The notes: generated by a model from the letters alone, not told the origin. Shown: positions 7,934-16,790, counted from the first letter of the stretch. The stretch is 64,000 nucleotides of DNA from Shewanella hanedai (GCF_007197645.1 NZ_VKGK01000003.1:1-64000); one strand, 5' to 3'. A program made the numbers and translations.

Positions 7934-9418
7934 TTGAAATCAATGACTAAAAGCACTGTTCACCCTAAATCGAAAGGAATCGATTATTGGACTAAACGGA
8001 TTAGTGATCAAGAGATGCCTGCATTATGCTCGACGGTAAAAACCCTTGAGAAGCTGGCTAAAGATGATGTCTCCTCTTTAGGGATATTGGGTAAGAGTGT
8101 GATGCACGATAATGCGCTGACCTCTCGGATTCTCAGGGTTGCCAATAGCGCCACCTACAGTAAAGGTCATAATCAAATCACAACCGTTAGCCGAGCGACC
8201 GTGATGCTCGGTTTCGATAATATTCGCAGTATCTGCATTACCGCTAAACTCTTGAGCAGTTTATTAGAGTCTGAGGGGTTAACCCCCAATGTATATCAAC
8301 GTTTATTAAAATTGATGGCAAGGGCTTTTCAAGCTGCCATGCTAGCAAAAATGATGCTAAGGGATCATGACGAGGAGTTACAGGAAGAGGTCTTTATCGC
8401 TTCTCTACTCTATCACTTAGGCGAAAGCGCCTTTTGGAGTACCGGCAGTGATGAAGCCATCGCCCTTGATGCTTCAACGTCTCAATGTTGCGACGCTAAA
8501 GAGGAGAAAGCCATTGTACGAGAGCTATTGGGCACCTCCTTTAATATGTTGTCTCAAGGTATCGCTAGAGCTTGGGGCTTAGGGGAAGTATTACAAAAAG
8601 CACTGAATAGCCCAGATGCAAGAACCCCTGAGATCCGCAGTATATTTTTGTCTAATCAGATCTGTGAAATACTAACCCAAGAAAATCCGTCAGCGAGCGA
8701 GCTTCAGCATAATCTCCAACAGACTGCCAATATGCTAGAGATTGAAGTTGATGAGTTAAAAGGGCGCATGATACGTTGCAGCAAAGCCACCAAGAAACTA
8801 GCCGAAGCCTATGGTGCGAAAGTACTTGTTGAATACCTTCCTAATCCAAAGATGTTAACGAGAGATCTAGAGGCTGAAATAAATAAGCCGATAGCGCGAA
8901 TGCCAAACATGAATGAGCAGTTGAAAAAACTGCGAGCATTGACAGATTGTGCCGTGACTAACGCTGATTTTAATCAAGTGCTCACTATCACCTTAGAAGG
9001 TATTTTAATGGGAGTTGGGGTCGATCGTTGTGGTGTGCTCTTGCTTTCGCCTAATCGGAAACGATTACAGCCTAGAGTGGTGTTAGGTGAGGGGGCTGAG
9101 CAGATGAAAAGTGAATTTATCATCTCTCTTGAACAAACTGCATGCTTATTTAGTGACAGTATTGAGTTGAAGCAGTCTATGTTCATTGACGAGCCGAGTG
9201 TTGATAAATGGCTGCGTTATATGAATGATGATCTTAAAAATAAAGTTTCTGCTACTGGCTTTATGCTCTCGCCTTTAATTGTTGAAAAAAAGGTGATTGG
9301 TATTATTTATGCCGATAGAGCTATTACAGCCCGAACATTAGGCCAGTCAGAATTTGATAACTTTACTCATTTCACACAACTTGCCAATTTATGTCTCACA
9401 GCAGCCTTAGGCCATTGA
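7934..9418 (+). CDS. HDOD-GAF domain signalling protein
   Basis: The 494-residue cytoplasmic protein has an HDOD domain at about residues 20-230 (MPALCSTVKTLEKL, ILRVANSATY, VSRATVMLGFDNIRSIC) and a GAF-like domain at about 340-490 (CGVLLLSPNRKRL). HDOD proteins lack the full metal-binding HD set and act as regulators in stress, motility or c-di-GMP circuits; the GAF domain likely senses a small molecule. The start used is TTG, with AGAGAA upstream; an ATG three codons later (7943) is the alternative. It is transcribed alone between the aceB terminators and convergent genes. No specific target can be named. Confidence 0.85.
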   Translation: MKSMTKSTVHPKSKGIDYWTKRISDQEMPALCSTVKTLEKLAKDDVSSLGILGKSVMHDNALTSRILRVANSATYSKGHNQITTVSRATVMLGFDNIRSICITAKLLSSLLESEGLTPNVYQRLLKLMARAFQAAMLAKMMLRDHDEELQEEVFIASLLYHLGESAFWSTGSDEAIALDASTSQCCDAKEEKAIVRELLGTSFNMLSQGIARAWGLGEVLQKALNSPDARTPEIRSIFLSNQICEILTQENPSASELQHNLQQTANMLEIEVDELKGRMIRCSKATKKLAEAYGAKVLVEYLPNPKMLTRDLEAEINKPIARMPNMNEQLKKLRALTDCAVTNADFNQVLTITLEGILMGVGVDRCGVLLLSPNRKRLQPRVVLGEGAEQMKSEFIISLEQTACLFSDSIELKQSMFIDEPSVDKWLRYMNDDLKNKVSATGFMLSPLIVEKKVIGIIYADRAITARTLGQSEFDNFTHFTQLANLCLTAALGH

Positions 9419-9459
9419 TGATTAGAGTCTCTAGGCTGAATGGTGAAAGCTAAATACTC

Positions 9460-9990
9460 TTACTTACTCTTTGATTTGATGGTTGCCGTTATCTCTTTTG
9501 CTATTTCATTCGGGATAGGAAAACTGAGATGATATTGCATTATTTTCCAGCCTGTGTCGGTCAATATCAATGTGCCTGTACCACGGCTTAAGCCATAGGA
9601 TTGACTGTCCAGCAGTTCATCGAAAACAATCACCTTGTCTCGTTTTAACAGCTTTCTACTTTTGAGTGTGTAGGTCCAGCCTTGTGTTGGGCGTGCGTAC
9701 TGCTGAAACTCATCCATGGTCCAGTGCTCATTGGCATCAGTACCAATAAAGAGAGCATCAGCTAGATAGAGTGAAAAGTAGTTATCCCAATCGGCATCGC
9801 TTGCTGCTTGGTGTAACCTGTCTAAAACCTGTGCCGCTTCAAGGGATACTTGATTGTCATTAACTTTGGGCGTGATGGCAGAGCTAACTGGCGTAGAGTC
9901 GGCTAGCGCGAATGTACTGATTGTCATTGCAGGCAGGAAAGCTGCGGGTAACAGTAAAAGTTGGAGCACTTTATTAGAGATAAACTTCAT
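9460..9990 (-). CDS. Exported SnoaL/NTF2-like protein
   Basis: The 176-residue protein has a signal peptide (about 1-30, ending FALA-DS) and a single NTF2/SnoaL-like domain. This shows in VLDRLHQAASDADWDNYFSLYLADALFIGTDANEHWTMDE... followed by RKLLKRDKVIVFDELLDS and GTGTLILTDTGWKIMQYHLSF. The pattern is typical of the DUF4440/SnoaL_3 group, which are mostly uncharacterised ligand-binding folds or enzymes. It starts 32 bases after mtfA on the same strand and is probably cotranscribed. The last ten residues are lysine-rich. No catalytic activity can be assigned. Confidence 0.8.
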   Translation of the reverse strand: MKFISNKVLQLLLLPAAFLPAMTISTFALADSTPVSSAITPKVNDNQVSLEAAQVLDRLHQAASDADWDNYFSLYLADALFIGTDANEHWTMDEFQQYARPTQGWTYTLKSRKLLKRDKVIVFDELLDSQSYGLSRGTGTLILTDTGWKIMQYHLSFPIPNEIAKEITATIKSKSK

Positions 9991-10022
9991 TAATGATTTC
10001 CTTTATTTTTCTTATTATGACG

Positions 10023-10862
10023 TTAATGCCAGTTTATTGGATCTAGCTTAAAGAAATGGCTTAACTCTGTATAGAGTTCTCTGTGAGCGTGATAGAAGTC
10101 TTGTGGGCGTTCAAAAAACACCTCAGTGATAACAGCGAAGAACTCGGCCGGATTTGTTGCACCGTAATAGCTGAATATGGATGGAATATTTTGCTCCGCT
10201 TGAGATTGAAGTTGTGAAAATTCGCGGGTTAATACTTCAGACCAACTAGAGTAATCATGAAGAGAGCTTAAGATTGGGGCGCCATTGGCATTGCCGTCTT
10301 CTTGATCCAGCTGGTGGGCAAACTCGTGTATGACGACATTACTGCCATCTTTTGGGTCTGCTGCATCGTCTTGGGTTGTTTGCCATGATAGAACGACTTT
10401 GCCATTTTCCCAGGACTCACCTGAAAGTAACCTCTGTTTATCCCCCACAACGCCACCACTATGCTGCTCATGCCCCTTCACAATAAAGACTGACGGGTAA
10501 ACTAAGATCTGTTTCAACTTAGGATAGAAATCTGTTTTACGATTAAGCAGCAGTAGACAAGCTTGTGCGGCGATAGTGACACGCATCTCATCATCAATGA
10601 CTATGCCATCACAGCCGATGAACTCTTTTTCATCGATAAAAACCTGTATGAGATCTTTGAGTTGCAGTTGAAGATCTGTTGGTAATGAACGGAAGTAGGG
10701 CATACGTTGTTTGAGAATCGTGCGCCAACTGGACGGGAAAGGGTGCTTAATGACCTGTTTTCTATGCTTGGCGACTCTCCATGAGCGAGAAGCTATCCAA
10801 GCGATAGATGAGAGCGCCAGTAGAGAGACGATTACGATTGCGAGCATAAGACCTTCATCCAT
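10023..10862 (-). CDS. mtfA: MtfA-type zinc metallopeptidase (M90)
   Basis: The 279-residue protein matches MtfA (YeeI), a zinc aminopeptidase/peptidase that in E. coli interacts with the glucose-PTS repressor Mlc. It has an N-terminal membrane-type helix (about 5-24) and the core LVYPSVFIVKG. The zinc site HEFAHQLDQEDG has HExxH at 179-183, and the C-terminal ligand region FFAVITEVFFERP carries the third-ligand glutamate. An N-terminal helix is also seen in many Shewanella relatives. It is upstream of the SnoaL-like gene in a likely two-gene operon. Confidence 0.9.
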   Translation of the reverse strand: MDEGLMLAIVIVSLLALSSIAWIASRSWRVAKHRKQVIKHPFPSSWRTILKQRMPYFRSLPTDLQLQLKDLIQVFIDEKEFIGCDGIVIDDEMRVTIAAQACLLLLNRKTDFYPKLKQILVYPSVFIVKGHEQHSGGVVGDKQRLLSGESWENGKVVLSWQTTQDDAADPKDGSNVVIHEFAHQLDQEDGNANGAPILSSLHDYSSWSEVLTREFSQLQSQAEQNIPSIFSYYGATNPAEFFAVITEVFFERPQDFYHAHRELYTELSHFFKLDPINWH

Positions 10863-10944
10863 TCTAAATTACTAATATAAAATAGATATGGTCAATGTGA
10901 TGACAATTCAAGTTTAAAATGCTGGAGGCTAGAATTATGAATAA

Positions 10945-11024
10945 CGCAATTAGTTATGTCATGCCTTAAACTCTGTGACTTTTCGACAGGTTGGATCCTG
11001 TACTTCTAAGTAGTTTGGGTATAT
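10945..11024. repeat. Partial interspersed repeat forming the 3' end of a GGDEF gene
   Basis: About 80 bases are homologous to the right-hand end of the 363-bp element at 59618-59980. The outer end (CTAAGTAGTTTGGGTATAT) matches the terminal inverted repeat (TTGAAGTAGCTTGGGTATAT there), and the inner part shares ACTCTGT, TTCGACA and GATCCTG/AATCCTG blocks. It lies inside the coding region and supplies the stop codon. Confidence 0.7.
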
Positions 11025-12725
11025 CGTATTTTTCCCTGATGCTTTGGCTTGATAAAGTGCCAGATCAGCCTGGTGGATTAACTCTTCCACTGTGATTCCA
11101 ATATCTGAGCTGATGGTGTTGACCCCGACACTGATGGTGATGATTTGCTGGTGTAGTGAGTCTGCATGAGGGATAGCGAGTTTAACGATCTCTTTGCGCA
11201 TGAGTTCGGCAATTAGGCTGGCAATTCTATTGTCTGTTGAAGTTAGGAAAACAATAAATTCTTCCCCACCGAATCTGGCAAATATTTGCCCTTGCATCTC
11301 AGGCATATTTTTTATTGCTTTGGTGATACGCTTCAAACACTGATCACCAGTAACATGGCCATATCGATCATTAAACTGCTTAAAATTATCGACATCGAAC
11401 AGTATGATGGAGATAAACGGGTCTAAATGGACAACTGAAGTTAATGCTTGGCTTAATTTGTGGTCGAAAAAGCGTCGATTGTAAGCCCCAGTTAAGCCAT
11501 CAATCTCTGATATTGACTTCACTTGTGCGGCATAACTTCTTAGTGTTTCTAAAGAGGTCACCATCTGCTGTAGTTCTAAATTATCGGCTTGAGGCAATGG
11601 CGCATTTTGCTTTTCATTTGCGATAGCTTGCATGGCATTACTGGTTGCTATTACTGGTTGAATAATGCCTTTTGCGATAAAGTGCCAGTTGGTTAGCCAG
11701 ATAAGAAAGGTGTAGAGAACACCTGCAAAAAATACCAGAATAACAAAGGCGATACTGTCATTTTTTAATTGCCGACCTTCGACTTCCACTTGCTGCTCTA
11801 CTCGCTTTACTAATACTGATGAAAAAAGTGCAATCTCTGCAGCGGCTTCCGCTTGTATCTCTAAGTGCACATTGGCAATTCGACTACTATTCAATGCATC
11901 TCTACTTGAAATGAACAGGTTTGAAGGGCCAATTAAATTAGGGCGTATTTGTGAAAGCCAGTCTTGTTTTATCTCTGAGGCGGTAACAGAGGAGATTGAG
12001 TGATGTTTTAGCGCTAAGTAATGGCGCATCGTCTCCCGCTGTAATTGATTATTGATGTGGTTATCCGCTCCTTCATCTACCTCTGCAGCTAGCCTGAAGA
12101 CCTGTACGCCCTTGTGCAAGAAATCTGATAATTCCCTATGGTCATCAATCGATTGCTGCAGCTGAGTGTATTTCTGTTGGCTGAGTTGCGTATTAGCCAT
12201 TTGATCTAGCTGTGTTAGCTCATTGGATATGGCGCGGGAAAACCCTTTTTCGATTAGATTCATGTTGAGGTGAAGGTGGCTAGCTTGTATCTGAGCTTCC
12301 TGAGCTATTTCGGTAAGTTGCTCTAAAAGTGGGATCTGCTCAGTGGCTAACTTTATGCTGTCTAGGTGATTATGAAGCTGCTGGATTTGTGTTTTATCAT
12401 CCTCTAAATTTATCAGTGTCAGTAGCTTTTTTTCAATCTCAACCCATTGTTCCGACAGTTTATTGAGCAGTTCGACACGTTGTTTGTCGGTACTGAAGCT
12501 TTTAAGCTTTACAGTGATCAGCTCTAGCTCTTGGCTGTCCTTAGATAGTTCTAACGCATACAATATTTTGCTGACATCTTTATTGATTAAATGATCCAGC
12601 TTGTATTGCAGGTTTTGAGATAAACCAATCGATGTTAATCCGATTGCAAGCGTGAGCAATATTGTGATGAACAACAATAATCTTAATTTATCTTTTAAAC
12701 TGCCTAAAGGTTTTTTTAGTCTCAT
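10959..12725 (-). CDS. Membrane diguanylate cyclase paired with a solute-binding protein
   Basis: The 588-residue protein has a transmembrane helix at about 14-34, a long helical, glutamine-rich periplasmic sensor region, a second transmembrane helix at about 325-347, a short HAMP-like linker and a GGDEF domain at about 395-565. The catalytic motif is GGEEF at 486-490. The RxxD inhibitory site is missing at the expected place (MQGQ), so feedback control may be weak. The ATG overlaps the stop of the upstream binding-protein gene (ATGA), showing tight coupling. The last 21 residues, from IYPNYLEVQD to the stop, are encoded by a repeat element; the catalytic domain appears complete before that. 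Confidence 0.9.
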   Translation of the reverse strand: MRLKKPLGSLKDKLRLLLFITILLTLAIGLTSIGLSQNLQYKLDHLINKDVSKILYALELSKDSQELELITVKLKSFSTDKQRVELLNKLSEQWVEIEKKLLTLINLEDDKTQIQQLHNHLDSIKLATEQIPLLEQLTEIAQEAQIQASHLHLNMNLIEKGFSRAISNELTQLDQMANTQLSQQKYTQLQQSIDDHRELSDFLHKGVQVFRLAAEVDEGADNHINNQLQRETMRHYLALKHHSISSVTASEIKQDWLSQIRPNLIGPSNLFISSRDALNSSRIANVHLEIQAEAAAEIALFSSVLVKRVEQQVEVEGRQLKNDSIAFVILVFFAGVLYTFLIWLTNWHFIAKGIIQPVIATSNAMQAIANEKQNAPLPQADNLELQQMVTSLETLRSYAAQVKSISEIDGLTGAYNRRFFDHKLSQALTSVVHLDPFISIILFDVDNFKQFNDRYGHVTGDQCLKRITKAIKNMPEMQGQIFARFGGEEFIVFLTSTDNRIASLIAELMRKEIVKLAIPHADSLHQQIITISVGVNTISSDIGITVEELIHQADLALYQAKASGKNTIYPNYLEVQDPTCRKVTEFKA

Positions 12726-14155
12726 CTTTTTACCACTGGTATTTCACCATAACGGTTTTGAATCTGTTCAATCTTGTTGATTAGCTTAGATGTTTCAGAG
12801 GGGATATCACTATTAGTTGATAGCCTAAAACTGCTTTTACTCAGCTCAGGGTAGATGTCCCCCATTGCTGTGCTGGTAAAATGACCATAATTGAGCACCT
12901 CAGTTGACCAGGTCATATTGGCTTTGTGGCTAGAACTAAATGCGCCTCCTATGTGGCGCAACTCTTCAGTTTGAAACTCTGGCGCTGTGGCGACATCAAC
13001 TCTGCAAGGGTTGCCTCCGCCTAATGCATAAGCGTGCTGAGCTTCATAAGAACCCATGTATTTTAATAACCAGTAAGCAGCCTGAGGATTAAGGCTATCA
13101 TAGGCGACGGCAAAGGCGTAAGCGCCATTATATGGTTTGCCTCCAGGTACTTGAGTTACAGCTAATTTAGCCCCTGAGATATTTGATTCGACTTTAAAAG
13201 AGGCATTCCATAGGTTGTTATAGGCAAAAGGCCACATGGCGACATTACCGTTAGCGAGTGCGTCAGAGGCTTCTTTAAAAGCAAAGTTTTCATCTGCAGG
13301 GTAGGCAAAGTGCTTAAGGTCTTGGTAGATATTGGCGGTGCGGATAAGTTCGTTGTTATTACGCGGGAGCTGGAATAGCTTTATCTTTTTTTCCTGATCG
13401 TATTCGGGCTTCATCCAGTAGCCATTTAGGCTCCAAAGAATCGATGAAAACTCATCATTGATATGTGGACGATTTCCTGACATTAAGGCGATGCCGTAAA
13501 AGGGTTTATCCAGTATCTTGCCTCCTAATTCTTCCCCTTTAGTGCGCGTGAAAAAAGCGCTGACATCTTTGAGTTCATCCATATTGGTCGGGGGCCCAAG
13601 AGGGTAACCATATTTAACGTTAAAGTTGAATTTTTCTTTTGGGTGGCCAAACAGATCGGCTCGGTAGTGATTGCCCATCACATAGTTGTTATAAGGGATT
13701 GCGTAGATCTCGCCATGGTAGGAGAGAATATTCAATAAAGAGGGGTAGTAGGGTTCAAGGTAGTTGTTGATTCCTCTTTCACCGCTGGGATCGTAGAGGT
13801 TGGCAAGTTCAGATAGGGGAACGGTTAATCCTTTAGAAGCCCACTCTTTTGCCCAACCAGCCTCCATCGTCAGTAAATCATATCGGCCAGAACCTTCGAT
13901 TAACGACTCTGTTTGCAGCGAATACATCTTATCAAGCGAGGTGGTGATGACATTTACCTTTATTCCGGTCTGCTCGGTAAATTTAGGTAACATGTTCTCC
14001 TTGAGATGTACTGTCCAAAATCCGGTTTCTGCGACTAAATTGAGTGTTTGCTTGTTTTCTATGTCGGGAATTTGGTCGAGTGAAAACTGCGCGTAACTCA
14101 CGGAAAAATGAAAAGCGAACAAAAAGGTTATAAATTTGTTAAACACCTTATACAC
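12722..14155 (-). CDS. Periplasmic solute-binding protein (family 1), orphan
   Basis: The 477-residue protein has a signal peptide (about 1-22, cleavage after SYA) and the fold of family 1 (sugar/polyol type) extracellular solute-binding proteins. Examples are LPKFTEQTGIKVNVI, YDLLTMEAGWAKEWASKG, EIYAIPYNNYVMGNHYRADLF and NGAYAFAVAYDSLNPQAAYWLLKYMGS. The GTG start has GGAG nine bases upstream. No ABC permease or ATPase is nearby. The gene overlaps a GGDEF gene by four bases, so it probably senses a ligand and relays it to the cyclase, analogous in layout to NspS-MbaA of Vibrio. The ligand is unknown. Confidence 0.88.
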   Translation of the reverse strand: MYKVFNKFITFLFAFHFSVSYAQFSLDQIPDIENKQTLNLVAETGFWTVHLKENMLPKFTEQTGIKVNVITTSLDKMYSLQTESLIEGSGRYDLLTMEAGWAKEWASKGLTVPLSELANLYDPSGERGINNYLEPYYPSLLNILSYHGEIYAIPYNNYVMGNHYRADLFGHPKEKFNFNVKYGYPLGPPTNMDELKDVSAFFTRTKGEELGGKILDKPFYGIALMSGNRPHINDEFSSILWSLNGYWMKPEYDQEKKIKLFQLPRNNNELIRTANIYQDLKHFAYPADENFAFKEASDALANGNVAMWPFAYNNLWNASFKVESNISGAKLAVTQVPGGKPYNGAYAFAVAYDSLNPQAAYWLLKYMGSYEAQHAYALGGGNPCRVDVATAPEFQTEELRHIGGAFSSSHKANMTWSTEVLNYGHFTSTAMGDIYPELSKSSFRLSTNSDIPSETSKLINKIEQIQNRYGEIPVVKR

Positions 14156-14305
14156 GTGATATTACTCCGCTTTACCACTTTATTTGATTATATTAATACT
14201 ATTATGTTGCGTATTTGTATAGGTAATACTTCAATTCTATCGCTTACTCATACTAAGTAGGGAGATTTGATTGCGCAAAGGGGGGCAACTGATTGTGTTT
14301 TGTAT

Positions 14306-14363
14306 AAAAAAAGTACTGGCAGGGCAAAAGTTACTGCTTAGGTCGAAACTGTATCTGCCAGTA
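14306..14363 (-). terminator. Terminator of the parA operon
   Basis: On the minus strand TACTGGCAG (14363-14355) pairs with CTGCCAGTA (14322-14314) around a 32-base loop, followed by seven T. Confidence 0.65.
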
Positions 14364-14388
14364 TAAAAGGGTGGGAGAAACGGTAGTG

Positions 14389-14820
14389 CTAGTCGTGAAT
14401 AATTGAACTCTCCTTTTGTAGGGCTTCCTGTTTATTGAGAGAATAATGATGTTCAATCAGCGATCGTATTAATTTAGATTTTGCCATGTCACACCCACTG
14501 GCTAGCTCTGCCAAGTGAGAGATCGCAGATTCGCTTAATGTAAATGTGGCTTTTCGATAGGGCTCTCGTGTTTTTCGTGTCTCAGGTATCGTATTCACTC
14601 GTTCATCTATGGCGCGTAATTGGTTTAGAGACTCCGAAGTATTCACGATTGAGGGAGGTGCAATAGCCTCAACCATTTCATTCGTTACTAGGGTCAATCC
14701 AGCAGCGTAGTGAGTGGCTTCATCAATAAAGTCTTCAATGTTGATGTGTTGGTGTCTTGCTATGTGAGTTCGCCCAGTATTAGACGGCGTAGAGTTTTTC
14801 TTGAGATCTGCCAGACCCAT
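14389..14820 (-). CDS. Ribbon-helix-helix-like partner of ParA
   Basis: The 143-residue protein has a disordered N-terminal part and a C-terminal segment (about 95-140: RKATFTLSESAISHLAELAS... followed by SKLIRSLIEHHYSL) that resembles a ribbon-helix-helix DNA-binding domain, as in ParG/CopG-type partition partners. The ATG at 14820 has GAGAGG just upstream; a GTG two codons earlier is possible. The start lies inside the end of parA (41-base overlap), so the two are translated together. The probable role is centromere binding and autoregulation with ParA. The family assignment is by pattern only. Confidence 0.6.
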   Translation of the reverse strand: MGLADLKKNSTPSNTGRTHIARHQHINIEDFIDEATHYAAGLTLVTNEMVEAIAPPSIVNTSESLNQLRAIDERVNTIPETRKTREPYRKATFTLSESAISHLAELASGCDMAKSKLIRSLIEHHYSLNKQEALQKESSIIHD

Positions 14821-15523
14821 AGTCACCTCTCGTGTTATTCATTTTAGCCGTGGCGATACGATTTCTTATCTCAGTGGCATTTTTCGCATCTAACATTTCA
14901 CATGCAATGGCTCTCATCTCAGATGCCGCTTTTCCTTTTGGATCTATTTCGATAACCGATAAACCAGATTCTTCACTGTCATCAAAGATGTTACGGTTAT
15001 AGTTGATGGCATCTAATACATTAATGTCGTAAGTTCTGCAGACCTCTTTTGCCTCTAAAATACGGTTGGCTTGACTGGGTAAGCTCGGGCACTGAGTGAT
15101 AACAAATGACGCGCGCATCTTGGGGTTGATCATCATACAAGTGGCGACAATATCATCCATATGATTGACTGTTTTAAGATCCCGGCGTTTCGGCCTCAGT
15201 GGCATAAGTACATGAGAAGCCACTGACATACTGGCTCTGAGTGCTAAATTATCCTGCCCGCCGCAATCAACAATGACGAAATCATAATGTTGTTCGAGAC
15301 TGAGCAGGTCATTACGAATTTTTCCGTAAAGTTGCACACAGTTAATTGTGGCTAGGCTTGTGTTGTTATTCCTCGCTTGAATCCAATCTGATGTGGTCCT
15401 TTGGGGGTCGCAATCAACCATAATGACAGAAGCGCCACAGTCAGTTGTTAAAAACACGGCTATGTTTTGAGCAATACAACTTTTACCACTGCCCCCTTTT
15501 TCACCTCCCACTAGAATGATCAT
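14780..15523 (-). CDS. parA: ParA-family partition ATPase
   Basis: The 247-residue protein has the deviant Walker A box GGEKGGSGKS at residues 6-15, the A' motif VDCDPQRTTSDW and the Walker B region DFVIVDCGGQDN, all typical of ParA/MinD P-loop ATPases. It lacks the long N-terminal HTH of type Ia ParAs, so it resembles type Ib/plasmid or orphan chromosomal forms. GGGGATAGAG precedes the ATG. It forms an operon with a small putative DNA-binding partner, and three 9-bp direct repeats lie 87 bases upstream. No replication or integration gene is present, and its cargo is unknown. Confidence 0.88.
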   Translation of the reverse strand: MIILVGGEKGGSGKSCIAQNIAVFLTTDCGASVIMVDCDPQRTTSDWIQARNNNTSLATINCVQLYGKIRNDLLSLEQHYDFVIVDCGGQDNLALRASMSVASHVLMPLRPKRRDLKTVNHMDDIVATCMMINPKMRASFVITQCPSLPSQANRILEAKEVCRTYDINVLDAINYNRNIFDDSEESGLSVIEIDPKGKAASEMRAIACEMLDAKNATEIRNRIATAKMNNTRGDYGSGRSQEKLYAV

Positions 15524-16035
15524 CTCTATCCCCTCAAGTCAATGGATTTTGTTGTCTAGCTATCAATTTAGATATAAATGATATATAGGTCAACTGTATG
15601 ATTTTTGACGTTTTTATCGTTTTTATCGTTTTTATCTGACGCCGTTAAATTGACATAATGACTCATTTGTTACCTTTTTGACCTTCGAGGTGCTAAATAA
15701 ATGTACTTGTGATTAATGCAACATAATCAGTCTGTTAGTTGCTTAAATGTTAATTTTACACTGGTGAATTGATTTTATCTTGGGAGATTATGGAGGGTAT
15801 AGATGTAAATTTAGTTTTGGTTATTACTAACTAAGCTAGCTAAGTGGTTAGTTATTGAAAAAAGATATAATGACTTTAGCTGTGATATTGAGTTTACAGT
15901 TCATGTCTGTGAAATGTTGTGACAGTTTATGGATACTTGTCACAGCGAGGAGACAAGTTAAGATTTTCAGATATCTTGTTTGAGATCATCGCTTGATTGG
16001 TTAAGCTACTCGGAACGAGAACATCCGTGTTGGAA
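15524..16035. other. Intergenic region upstream of parA and a DUF3820 gene
   Basis: The 512 bases hold the direct repeats at 15610-15636 and an inverted repeat TGTGACA-N13-TGTCACA at 15918-15944. No ORF with family support was seen. The rest is AT-rich. Confidence 0.6.
15610..15636. repeat. Three tandem 9-bp repeats upstream of parA
   Basis: GTTTTTATC is repeated three times head to tail, 87 bp upstream of the parA start. Position and form resemble the direct-repeat centromere/operator sites bound by ribbon-helix-helix partners in ParA partition cassettes. The function is inferred. Confidence 0.75.
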
Positions 16036-16263
16036 ATGAATATGAATGAACAGGTATTGTTAGAGGCGATTAACCAGAAGATGCCTTTTGGTAAGTATGC
16101 GGGCCGTAAGTTACTGGAACTACCTGAACCCTATCTTGTCTGGTTTCATTCGAAAGGGTTCCCAGAGGGGAAGTTGGGTGAGCAGCTTGCCTTAATGTAC
16201 GAGATTAAGCTCAATGGATTAGAGGGTATGCTGCAGCCTCTGCTTAAAGTTCCAAGAAATTAG
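16036..16263 (+). CDS. DUF3820 family protein
   Basis: The 75-residue protein contains the DUF3820 signature MPFGKYAGRKLLELPEPYLVW followed by a helical C-terminus. The family is small and poorly characterised; it has been labelled a putative quorum-sensing-regulated factor in Pseudomonas. The start is uncertain: ATGs at 16036 and 16042 and a GTG at 16027 (with GGAACGAGA upstream) are all in frame. It is a single gene behind a long regulatory region. Confidence 0.82.
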   Translation: MNMNEQVLLEAINQKMPFGKYAGRKLLELPEPYLVWFHSKGFPEGKLGEQLALMYEIKLNGLEGMLQPLLKVPRN

Positions 16264-16406
16264 CTTTTGTTTCTGGTTTTATGATCTTGATCTAAAAGAT
16301 GGATATTACTCCAGCTTTTGGTTTGTTTATTAGAGATTTATTCTGTGCTGCATGCTTTAATGATTTCATTGTATAAATTCAGTATTAAAAGATAAAGGAA
16401 CAGACA

Positions 16407-16709
16407 ATGATCGCTAAACTTGCAAAACTACTGGCTGTAGCAACACTGGCTTTGGGTATCTCTAGTGCATGGGCGCAGGGTGTAATGCATGAAGGTATTG
16501 TTATCGATACTATGAATGGCGGTGGCTACACTTATGTTCAGATTAAAGAGTCTGATAAGACTTTTTGGGCTGCTGGTCCACAAATTGAGATCAGTAAAGG
16601 TGACAAAGTTGTCGTTCAAGAGCAGATGTGGATGAATGATTTCACAAGTAAGACCTTGAACCGTACATTCGATGAGCTTCTATTTGTTGGCCGTATCGAT
16701 AAGAAATAA
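16407..16709 (+). CDS. Small exported NrfJ-like protein
   Basis: The 100-residue protein has a clear signal peptide (about 1-23, ending SSAWA-QG) and a compact beta-rich mature part (EGIVIDTMNGGGYTYVQIKE, then DKVVVQEQMWMNDFTSKTLN). This resembles the small periplasmic OB-fold-like proteins labelled NrfJ in Shewanella. AAGGAACAG precedes the ATG. A strong terminator follows 46 bases after the stop, so it is monocistronic. No catalytic residues are evident and the role is unknown. Confidence 0.7.
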   Translation: MIAKLAKLLAVATLALGISSAWAQGVMHEGIVIDTMNGGGYTYVQIKESDKTFWAAGPQIEISKGDKVVVQEQMWMNDFTSKTLNRTFDELLFVGRIDKK

Positions 16710-16755
16710 GCCTGTCTTTGATGGCTTAGTGGCTGTCAAAAAAAGCGTGATATAT

Positions 16756-16790
16756 GGTGGCTGGATTATCTGATAATCGCCACCATTTTT
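16756..16790 (+). terminator. Terminator after the NrfJ-like gene
   Basis: GGTGGC...GATTATC at 16756-16770 pairs with GATAATC-GCCACC at 16772-16784 (two-base bulge), followed by ATTTTT. Confidence 0.85.
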
